From: Deltaproteobacteria bacterium
GTDB taxonomy: Bacteria > Desulfobacterota > GWC2-55-46 > UBA9637
Assembly (NCBI GenBank): GCA_016234985.1
Contig: JACRNK010000094.1
Span: 1-5,937 of the forward strand
Direction of reading: 5' to 3'
Length of the DNA stretch: 5,937 nt
Shown here piece after piece: positions 1 through 5,196 of the stretch. The notes under the pieces were generated by a model that saw only the letters and a list, made by a program, of their open reading frames with translations, made no database searches and was not told the origin of the DNA. The number at the start of each line of letters is the position of its first letter. The stretch's first letter is position 1. A program made the position numbers and the translations under genes.

Positions 1-1
1 A

Positions 2-94
2 CCGCATAAATCACTGGGGCTCAAAAGCCCTATAGATTATCTTGTTGAGAATGGAGAAATGTCGCAAATGTGCTTGACTTATACAATATATTGA
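2..94 (+). CDS. C-terminal end of an IS integrase/transposase (partial)
   Basis: An open frame enters from the left edge and stops with TGA at 92-94. Its residues begin PHKSLGLKSPIDYLVENGE and finish with a SQMCLTYT-like tail. The pattern '(R)PHxSLGxKxPxDYL' is the familiar extreme C-terminus of DDE integrase-core (rve) transposases of the IS3/IS481 type, seen just after the catalytic domain. The catalytic residues lie upstream, outside the window, so it cannot be told whether the element is intact. The segment TGTCGCAAATGTGCTTGACT (60-79) continuing to ACA at 85 begins with TGT and ends with ACA, so it could be the terminal inverted repeat; the other end is not visible, so this is a guess. 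The family assignment rests on about 30 residues and is moderately secure; the IS family is not. Confidence 0.6.
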   Translation, partial: PHKSLGLKSPIDYLVENGEMSQMCLTYTIY

Positions 95-119
95 CAGGCA
101 GACACTTTACCCCTATAAT
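91..119 (+). promoter_or_regulatory. Consensus sigma-70 promoter for the mcp-cheW-cheA operon
   Basis: TTGACA at 91-96 and TATAAT at 114-119 are both perfect consensus hexamers separated by 17 bases, the optimal spacing. Transcription would start near 126, leaving a leader of about 50 bases before the TTG start at 179. The -35 box overlaps the stop codon of the transposase remnant, so the promoter sits directly at the IS edge. An exact match to both hexamers is unusual for a native chemosensory operon, where sigma-28 or weaker sites are common. Activity is inferred, not shown. Confidence 0.8.
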
Positions 120-124
120 TAGGG
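111..124. promoter_or_regulatory. Palindrome over the -10 box, possible operator
   Basis: CCCTA (111-115) and TAGGG (120-124) are perfect inverted repeats around the four bases TAAT, enclosing all of the -10 hexamer. A repressor bound here would block RNA polymerase. The arms are only 5 bp, so chance is a real alternative. Confidence 0.3.
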
Positions 125-167
125 AAAGGTGACTGAAACAGAAAAGCCCACACAGTAAAACTTGAAA

Positions 168-174
168 AAGGAGG
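168..174 (+). promoter_or_regulatory. Ribosome binding site that fixes the TTG start of the MCP
   Basis: AAGGAGG lies four bases upstream of TTG at 179. No ATG in this frame occurs until 271, which would remove the first transmembrane helix, so this strong Shine-Dalgarno sequence decides for the TTG start. The four-base spacing is slightly short. Confidence 0.75.
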
Positions 175-178
175 CGCC

Positions 179-1516
179 TTGAAGATAAAAATACAGATAG
201 GCTATAAATTTATAATTGGATTTCTTATTGTTGTTGTGACGGCCGCATTTGCCCCCAGGGTTGTGGCGACAATGGATGTTGTAGAGTGGCTTAAAGAGCC
301 GCTGAGCCTTTTGATAGCAATTACCATCGGATTGATATTGGGCACTATCTTCAGCAAAAACCTCACCAAGGATTTCCGAGAGTTGACCTCCATAGCAAAT
401 GATATAAGCAGCGGCGATCTTACAAGGCCGGATGGCATTGATGTGAACGGTAAAATACTTCAGGATGAATCCACGGAACTTGCGAGCGCCTTAAATATAA
501 TGCTTAAAAACCTTAAGGGTCTTGTAAATCATATAAAGGATGCGGCAGGCAACTTGCTGGAGGCAGCCGGGACATTGAACGAGCTGGTAAAAAAAGGCCA
601 TAAAACCACCGAGGATATCAGCACGGGCACATCAAAGATTTTTGAGGGCGCATTGGAGCAGGCCAGCCATGTTGACAATGCCTCAAAAGCAGTGCTGGAG
701 ATGGCGAAGCTGTCCGATGATGTGTCCGGCAAGGCGACTGACATGGCGGCGGTGGCGTCTCAAACCAAGTCCAGAGTTCAGAAAGGTGTTGCAACATCCA
801 CCTCGGCGTTAAGAAAAATGGAGTCTATATTGCAGGGCGTGGATGCTGCAAAAGATATGATTATCAGCCTGGAAGAGAAGATAAACAATATTCCAAAGAT
901 ATTGGATGTAATCACCCACATATCAAGACAGACCGATCTGCTTGCGCTTAATGCGACCATAGAGGCCTCAAAGGCGGGCGAGCATGGCAGAGGCATTGTC
1001 GCAGAGGAGGTGCGAAGGTTCGCTGACAACACAAAACGTTCCGTGGAAGATGTTACGTTCATCATCAAAGATGTAAAGGCGGAAGTGGAACGCGTGGTAA
1101 ATTCTGCGGCAGAGAGCGCAGCCTTCACGCAGGAAGGCAGAGAGGATATTAACAAGGTTAAAGGTTCATTGGATGAGATTGCCGCCTTTACATCAGAGGT
1201 TGCGGATAAGGCGGGTTTAATCCTTGCGTTTACGCAGAAACAAAAAGAGAACGCGGAAACAACCGCCAAACTCATGGAAGACATTGCCCACATAGCTAAG
1301 GAAAGCGTATCCACTACCGAGGATGTGGACGCGGTTGTTGATAACCACAGGGGCGCTATAGAGGAGGCATTGGACTCTGCAAAAAAAATGTCAGAGCTTT
1401 CAAATGACTTAAGATTAGTTGTTGCGCGATTCAAATTGGAGCAAGGCGACATATCTTCTTTTGCAGTGGATGAACCAGAACCGGAAGGAATGACTGTAAC
1501 AGAAAAGGCTGTATGA
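179..1516 (+). CDS. Methyl-accepting chemotaxis protein with HAMP domain and minimal extracytoplasmic loop
   Basis: Chemoreceptor of 445 residues that would sit in the inner membrane and control CheA activity through CheW. Two hydrophobic helices are visible at about 11-30 and 41-58, separated by only ~10 residues, so there is no periplasmic ligand domain. A HAMP domain follows at about 58-113, with the typical second-helix motif DESTELASALN (96-106). The signalling domain spans ~115-420, with the conserved hairpin SRQTDLLALNATIEASKAGE (249-268) at its tip and two long arms of roughly equal length (about 150 residues each). After the tip, GRG (270-272) is followed by IVAEEVR where the family has FAVVAEEVR, a two-residue deletion. 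The C-terminus lacks an NWETF-like CheR-tethering pentapeptide. The ligand is unknown; the signal may be sensed in the membrane, in the cytoplasm or through a partner. It is the first gene of the operon and its stop overlaps the next start (ATGA). Confidence 0.93.
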   Translation: MKIKIQIGYKFIIGFLIVVVTAAFAPRVVATMDVVEWLKEPLSLLIAITIGLILGTIFSKNLTKDFRELTSIANDISSGDLTRPDGIDVNGKILQDESTELASALNIMLKNLKGLVNHIKDAAGNLLEAAGTLNELVKKGHKTTEDISTGTSKIFEGALEQASHVDNASKAVLEMAKLSDDVSGKATDMAAVASQTKSRVQKGVATSTSALRKMESILQGVDAAKDMIISLEEKINNIPKILDVITHISRQTDLLALNATIEASKAGEHGRGIVAEEVRRFADNTKRSVEDVTFIIKDVKAEVERVVNSAAESAAFTQEGREDINKVKGSLDEIAAFTSEVADKAGLILAFTQKQKENAETTAKLMEDIAHIAKESVSTTEDVDAVVDNHRGAIEEALDSAKKMSELSNDLRLVVARFKLEQGDISSFAVDEPEPEGMTVTEKAV

Positions 1517-1995
1517 CAGACGGCGATAAGCTTCTCATGCACATAGGCGATGAAACATTTGCCGTAGAGGCGGATGCGGTAGTTGCGGTGGTAGAGACAG
1601 AGCGTTTTTTTATATTGCCGATGTTTCAATCCGCTTCATCTTGCAAAATGCCGGAATTTATAAAAGGGGTAATAACAAGGCGCGGAGACATAATTGTTGT
1701 AATTGATATCGGGAACCTGTTTGGAATGCCGCCGGTTCAAGGCAAAGGACCTCACAAGGTGGCTATACTTAAAAAAGATGCCTCAAGCCTTGGAATACTG
1801 GCGCCTGCCGAAGGCGGTGGCAGCGCCAAAAAACTCTCCTTCCTCTGGAAGGAAGAACTCGCCGGTCTTGAGTTTAAACCAATAAATGAAGATTATATTC
1901 AGGGCATGATTGACCCTTCCGGCAAGAAAATACGGCTTGTTGATTGGCAGAAGATATTGGAAGAGACGCAGAAGGTCGTAAGTAGTAAGTCGTAA
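1513..1995 (+). CDS. cheW: CheW-type chemotaxis coupling protein
   Basis: Cytoplasmic adaptor of 160 residues that would link the receptor hairpin to the P5 domain of CheA. It is a single CheW-like SH3-type domain. The diagnostic central motif IKGVITRRGDIIVVIDIGNL (50-69) matches the family pattern 'GVxxxRGxxxPVxDLxxxxG', including the Arg-Gly pair at 57-58. The closing motif IQGMIDPSGKKIRLVDW (129-145) matches the second half of the domain. Start ATG 1513 overlaps the receptor stop by four bases, with AAAGG at 1504-1508, which suggests translational coupling. The last six residues (VVSSKS) and the stop codon are encoded by the heptamer repeat array beginning at 1975, so the native C-terminus appears to have been replaced. 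The tail lies beyond the fold and is probably harmless. The symbol is assigned by family; the role in motility is not established. Confidence 0.9.
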   Translation: MTDGDKLLMHIGDETFAVEADAVVAVVETERFFILPMFQSASSCKMPEFIKGVITRRGDIIVVIDIGNLFGMPPVQGKGPHKVAILKKDASSLGILAPAEGGGSAKKLSFLWKEELAGLEFKPINEDYIQGMIDPSGKKIRLVDWQKILEETQKVVSSKS

Positions 1996-2061
1996 GTGGT
2001 AAGTTGTAAGTTGTTACTACTGACTACTGACTACTTACGATTCACGACTCACGACTCACGG
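1975..2061. repeat. Heptamer tandem repeats arranged as a long inverted repeat
   Basis: The left half (1975-2013) is a run of degenerate 7-base units of the form GTNGTAA. The right half (2017-2061) is a run of 7-base units such as CTACTGA and CGACTCA whose reverse complements are of the same type (GTGAGTC, GTCAGTA, GTAAGTA). Pairing 1975-2013 with 2017-2055 gives 39 positions, of which I count 30 Watson-Crick pairs, 2 G-U and 7 mismatches, closed by the three-base loop TTA at 2014-2016. The mismatches are mostly A-C and recur with the heptamer phase. The array runs through the end of cheW and stops six bases before a T7 tract at 2062-2068. It resembles a dispersed intergenic repeat family, but whether other copies exist in this genome cannot be seen here. 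Confidence 0.85.
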
Positions 2062-2068
2062 TTTTTTT
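1975..2068 (+). terminator. Possible terminator or attenuator between cheW and cheA
   Basis: The long imperfect hairpin of the heptamer array is followed by TTTTTTT at 2062-2068, directly before the cheA ATG. Hairpin plus T-run is the layout of an intrinsic terminator. The best-paired register leaves six bases between stem and T-run; a register shifted by seven brings the stem to within two bases but pairs less well. The stem is long, interrupted and not GC-rich, so efficient termination is doubtful. It may instead reduce cheA expression relative to cheW. Confidence 0.3.
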
Positions 2069-3658
2069 ATGGACACATCACAATACAAAGCGCTCTTTCT
2101 CCAGGAGACAGAAGAACACCTTAAAGGAGTCACTGAGGAATTGCTTCATCTGGAAAATGCGCCTGATGACTCTGCCGCCATAGATAATCTCTTCAGACAT
2201 TTTCACTCCATAAAAGGGATGTCCGCGTCAATGGGCTATGAGGGTATGGCATCTTTCAGCCATCAATTAGAAGACCTCCTTGACGGCCTCAGGAAAAAAC
2301 GGATAACCGGCACACAGGAAATTATGGATACCCTTTTAACCGGCGCGGATATCCTGCAGGCATTTACAAGATTGATTGCAGAAGATAAACCCTGTGATAT
2401 TGATACAAGCCTGATATCATCAAGGATTAAGGCCATACTCACCTCTGAAGAAAAGCCACCTGCTCCTTCTTTGCCTTCGTCTCCTGTCCAGGCTGCCATG
2501 CCAAAACTCGGCCTTCCCGCCACAATGAAGGTGGACGGCAAGATATTTGATAATTTCATGGGGTCTGTTGGAGAGCTTTTTACGGTGCGGTCCAGGTTGA
2601 AGGGGATTGTCACAAATTCTTTTCCCGTAGAATTTCAGGAGGCAGCTCATCAGCTTGGCAGAATTATAGAGGACCTCTACTATTCAGTTATAACAGCGCG
2701 GATGATACCCTTTGAAGACCTGACTCAGAACTTGCCCAGGATAGTAAGGGATATGTGCAAGCAGAGTGGAAAGGATGTTGAATTGCTCATTCATGGCAGC
2801 GATGTAAAATTGGACAGGGCTGTGCTGGAACACATGACCGACCCGCTTGTGCATATCATAAGGAATGCCGTAGACCACGGCATAGAAACCCCTGAAGAGA
2901 GGGCGCGGCTCGGCAAACCGGCAAAAGGGCATATAACCGTTGCCGTTGCAAGGCAGAGGGACAATATAATAATAGAAATAAATGATGATGGAAGAGGGAT
3001 AGACATAAATAAAGTAAAAGAAAAAGCCATGCTGTCAGGGATTCCGGAAGGCAGATTGCATACTATGTCAGAAAAAGAAATTCTTCTTCTTGTTTGCACT
3101 CCCGGCTTAAGTCTGGCAAAGGAGATTACTGCCTCATCCGGCAGAGGGGTGGGGATGGATGTCGTAAAGGCAAATGTCGAGGCAATCGGCGGAAGGGTGG
3201 AAATATCATCTGTAGTAAAGCAAGGCACAAAGATTATACTTGAGATACCTGTGACAATTTCCATAGTAAAGGTTCTGCTCGTATCCCTGGGAGATGAGCT
3301 GTTTGCCCTGCCCATATCAAAGGTATTAAAGGTGCTGGATGTGGATATATCGGATATAAAAAGCGACAAACCTTTGCCTTACTTCATCTACGATGATATT
3401 GAGGCGCCTGTTATGGAACTAAGGAGTGTTATGGCAATGCCGCCGCCTCCTCAAAAAAATCCCGTTTCTATTGTGATAATTGACGCAAAGGACAAAATAT
3501 CGGGTATAATCGTAGATGATTTTGAAGGCGAGATAGACGCCTATATAAAACCGCTCTCACAGCCTATGGCAAGGATGAAAGCCGTTATCGGCGTTACGGT
3601 TCTTGGAGACGGGAGGCCGGTATTTTTACTTGATCCGGCGGCGCTTATAAACGTGTAG
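2069..3658 (+). CDS. cheA: Chemotaxis histidine kinase CheA lacking a P2 domain
   Basis: Cytoplasmic sensor kinase of 529 residues that autophosphorylates on the P1 histidine under receptor/CheW control and passes phosphate to a response regulator. P1/HPt covers ~1-122 and contains the phosphoacceptor motif HSIKG with His46. A Pro-rich linker (~128-150) leads straight to the P3 dimerisation helices (~152-215). The P4 ATPase domain (~216-395) shows an intact N box (HIIRNAVDHGIE, 262-273), G1 (DDGRGID, 306-312), an F-box-like PGLS (345-348) and G2 (GRGVGMD, 358-364). P5, the CheW-like regulatory domain, covers ~397-529. There is no room for a P2 CheY/CheB-docking domain, which accounts for the short length compared with about 650 residues in enteric CheA. 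All catalytic motifs appear intact. The start at 2069 fits the usual HPt beginning, but it has no Shine-Dalgarno sequence, only a T7 run preceded by the repeat array. larB begins nine bases after the stop. Confidence 0.93.
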   Translation: MDTSQYKALFLQETEEHLKGVTEELLHLENAPDDSAAIDNLFRHFHSIKGMSASMGYEGMASFSHQLEDLLDGLRKKRITGTQEIMDTLLTGADILQAFTRLIAEDKPCDIDTSLISSRIKAILTSEEKPPAPSLPSSPVQAAMPKLGLPATMKVDGKIFDNFMGSVGELFTVRSRLKGIVTNSFPVEFQEAAHQLGRIIEDLYYSVITARMIPFEDLTQNLPRIVRDMCKQSGKDVELLIHGSDVKLDRAVLEHMTDPLVHIIRNAVDHGIETPEERARLGKPAKGHITVAVARQRDNIIIEINDDGRGIDINKVKEKAMLSGIPEGRLHTMSEKEILLLVCTPGLSLAKEITASSGRGVGMDVVKANVEAIGGRVEISSVVKQGTKIILEIPVTISIVKVLLVSLGDELFALPISKVLKVLDVDISDIKSDKPLPYFIYDDIEAPVMELRSVMAMPPPPQKNPVSIVIIDAKDKISGIIVDDFEGEIDAYIKPLSQPMARMKAVIGVTVLGDGRPVFLLDPAALINV

Positions 3659-3667
3659 GGGCAGGTT

Positions 3668-4417
3668 ATGAATATTGACGCATTAAAAAAACTTATCAGC
3701 AATATTAAAAATGGGAAGGTCGATGATGCAAGGGCTTTAGACGCATTAAGAACCCTGCCTTTTGAGGAAACAGAATTTGCCACGTTGGACACCCATCGTT
3801 CACTCCGGCAGGGTTTCCCGGAGGTCATACTCGGCCAGGGCAAAACCCCTGCGCAGATTTTATCAATAATAAAGAACATGAAGAAGAGAAAAGAGAATAT
3901 CCTTGCAACAAGGGTGGATGGAGCCAAGGCCAGGTTTATAAAGAAGGTTGTTCCGCAGGCGGCATACAACGATACTGCAAGGACGTTGTTTGTAAAATCC
4001 CATCCCATAAAAATAACCGGCAAAGGCATTATCCTTGTCATATGCGCAGGCACATCAGACACGCCTGTTGCAGAGGAGGCTGCTGTAACAGCAGAGGTTA
4101 TGGGCAATAAGGTGGATAGATTATATGACGTGGTCGTTGCAGGCATTCACAGGCTGCTTCACAAAAAGGAAAAAATATTCTCAGCCAATGTCCTGATTGT
4201 TGTTGCCGGCATGGAAGGGGCGCTTCCGTCTGTAGTGGGCGGCCTTGTTTCCAGGCCTGTTATAGCGGTTCCGACCAGCGTAGGCTACGGCGCAAACCTC
4301 GGCGGGCTTACAACCCTCCTTGCCATGCTGAACTCATGCGCAGCAGGCGTCACAGTGGTTAATATAGACAATGGGTTTGGCGCAGGATATGCGGCGAGCT
4401 TGATAAACAGGGGATAG
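3668..4417 (+). CDS. larB: Nickel-pincer cofactor biosynthesis protein LarB
   Basis: Pyridinium-3,5-biscarboxylic acid mononucleotide synthase, the first step of nickel-pincer nucleotide (NPN) synthesis. The family carboxylates the pyridinium ring of nicotinic acid adenine dinucleotide and releases AMP; the cofactor serves lactate racemase and related LarA-like enzymes. The 249 residues are full length. The N-terminal half carries the LarB signature LDTHRSLRQGFPEV (40-53). The C-terminal half is a PurE-like fold with GTSDTPVAEEAAVTAE (128-143), AGMEGALPSVVGGL (180-193), VPTSVGYGA (201-209) and LNSCAAG (221-227). Cys224 corresponds to the cysteine I recall forming a covalent adduct with substrate in Lactobacillus LarB. 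The whole run ends with NIDNGFGAG, also typical. Start ATG 3668 has only a weak GGGGCAGG upstream and lies nine bases after cheA, suggesting cotranscription with the chemosensory genes. Confidence 0.93.
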   Translation: MNIDALKKLISNIKNGKVDDARALDALRTLPFEETEFATLDTHRSLRQGFPEVILGQGKTPAQILSIIKNMKKRKENILATRVDGAKARFIKKVVPQAAYNDTARTLFVKSHPIKITGKGIILVICAGTSDTPVAEEAAVTAEVMGNKVDRLYDVVVAGIHRLLHKKEKIFSANVLIVVAGMEGALPSVVGGLVSRPVIAVPTSVGYGANLGGLTTLLAMLNSCAAGVTVVNIDNGFGAGYAASLINRG

Positions 4418-4432
4418 ATGAAAATAGAAAGA

Positions 4433-4464
4433 TTGCTTGATTCTTTCTTATTATCATGTAAAAT
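4433..4464 (+). promoter_or_regulatory. Candidate sigma-70 promoter of the toxin-antitoxin pair
   Basis: TTGATT (4437-4442) and TAAAAT (4459-4464) are separated by 16 bases, a plausible -35/-10 pair in an AT-rich gap after larB. An alternative is TTCTTT (4441-4446) with TATGAT (4464-4469) at 17 bases. Either would start transcription just before the antitoxin's ribosome binding site, giving a very short leader, and could also supply transcription to larC. Confidence 0.5.
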
Positions 4465-4481
4465 ATGATTATCATATTTTA
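4459..4481. promoter_or_regulatory. 23-bp palindromic operator upstream of the antitoxin
   Basis: TAAAATATGAT (4459-4469) and ATCATATTTTA (4471-4481) are perfect 11-bp inverted repeats around a single T. The site covers the candidate -10 box and touches the AAGGAG ribosome binding site at 4481-4486. An additional direct copy of ATTATCAT occurs at 4450-4457 as well as at 4468-4475. Phd/YefM antitoxins repress their own operons by binding palindromes in this position, so this is the likely operator. Confidence 0.65.
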
Positions 4482-4491
4482 AGGAGATGTT

Positions 4492-4773
4492 ATGGATAAG
4501 AGCATTCAGGCCACAGAAGCTGTCAGGCGGTTTTCAGAGATATTGAACACCATCAGGTTCAAGGGCGAGCATTATATAATCCAGCGGGGAGGAAAGCCTA
4601 TAGCCTTTATGGGGCCGGTGGAGGAGTCAAGAAAAGAACGAACACTTAAGGAACTCAATGGCCTTCTTGAGCGTCTTCCAAAGCTTGGCAAAGAGGCGGC
4701 GACCTTTGAGCGGGATATTGAAGAGGTCAGAAGCCGCCAGCCAACCCTTCCGGCGGGTGAAGAATGGGTGTAA
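4492..4773 (+). CDS. Phd/YefM-family antitoxin
   Basis: A 93-residue protein expected to bind and neutralise the downstream PIN toxin and to repress its own promoter. The N-terminal ~50 residues match the Phd/YefM fold: QATEAVRRFSEILNTI (6-21) is the 'xxAxxxFSxxLxxx' helix, followed by YIIQRGGKPIAFMGPVEE (28-45), the usual 'hhIxRxGKPhAhhxPxxE' strand. Residues 46-93 are charged and probably form the flexible toxin-binding tail. AAGGAG at 4481-4486, five bases upstream, supports the start. The stop overlaps the toxin start by ten bases, so the two are translationally coupled. It begins 74 bases after larB, behind its own promoter and palindrome, and lies within an otherwise lar gene run, consistent with insertion of a mobile TA cassette. 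Confidence 0.88.
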   Translation: MDKSIQATEAVRRFSEILNTIRFKGEHYIIQRGGKPIAFMGPVEESRKERTLKELNGLLERLPKLGKEAATFERDIEEVRSRQPTLPAGEEWV

Positions 4774-5189
4774 TCCTTGATACGAGCATCCTGATTGCAT
4801 ACGAGCGCGGCTCTCTCAATCTGGACAAGCTGGTAAAAGGAAGGGCATCAGAACTTTTCGGGATTAGCGTCATAACCGTTTCCGAACTCCTTCATGGAGT
4901 TCACAGGGCGGATTCTAAAAGCAGGAGGCTCAAAAGAGAGGCGTTTGTCCAAAAGGTGATTGATGTATTTCCTGTCTATACTTTTGATGTCCCGGCTGCA
5001 AGAATCTACGCCGAAATTTGGGCGCACCTTGTTAAAAAGGGTGTGCAAATAGGCGCTCACGACCTTATGATAGGCGCAACCGCCATATCTCTCGGATTTT
5101 CAGTGGCAACACATAACGTGAGGGGCGAAGCAATCAAAGATTTTATGACCAATCTTTTCATGGCAATTGTTGAGGAAAGATTTAGATGA
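4764..5189 (+). CDS. PIN-domain toxin (VapC-like ribonuclease)
   Basis: A 141-residue PIN-domain protein, predicted Mg-dependent RNA endonuclease inhibited by the antitoxin encoded just upstream. Three acidic active-site positions are clear: Asp6 in ILDTSILIAYERG (4-16), Glu41 in TVSELLHGV (38-46) and Asp100 in GAHDLMIGATAISLG (97-111). The usual length is about 130-140 residues, so it is complete. The closing motif is off-pattern: VATHNVR (114-120) normally continues with D/E-F but here reads GEAIKDF, leaving Glu122 or Asp126 as the only candidates for the fourth acidic residue. The ATG start lies inside the antitoxin gene (10-base overlap). RNA target unknown. Partnering with a Phd/YefM antitoxin rather than an AbrB-type VapB is common, so 'VapC-like' is a family label only. 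Confidence 0.88.
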   Translation: MGVILDTSILIAYERGSLNLDKLVKGRASELFGISVITVSELLHGVHRADSKSRRLKREAFVQKVIDVFPVYTFDVPAARIYAEIWAHLVKKGVQIGAHDLMIGATAISLGFSVATHNVRGEAIKDFMTNLFMAIVEERFR

Positions 5190-5196
5190 GTAAGAT

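Noticed and set aside
17..30. GGGCT/AGCCC hairpin near the left edge
   Set aside because: It lies inside the transposase coding frame and has no T-run after it, so it is probably a by-product of the codons.
778..1629. Long open frame on the minus strand opposite the MCP gene (283 codons)
   Set aside because: Its Ser/Ala/Thr-rich translation is typical of the antisense of an MCP coiled coil, has no family features, and spans two well-supported genes.
1975..2061. CRISPR array
   Set aside because: The units are only 7 bases, degenerate, lack spacers and reverse direction halfway, which does not fit CRISPR structure.
4080..4094. Perfect palindrome CTGCTGT-A-ACAGCAG
   Set aside because: It falls in the conserved EEAAVTAE segment of larB, where alanine and valine codons explain it. 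No promoter is nearby.
3541..4146. Minus-strand open frame opposite cheA end and larB (201 codons)
   Set aside because: It overlaps two clearly identified genes on the plus strand and resembles no protein family I recognise.
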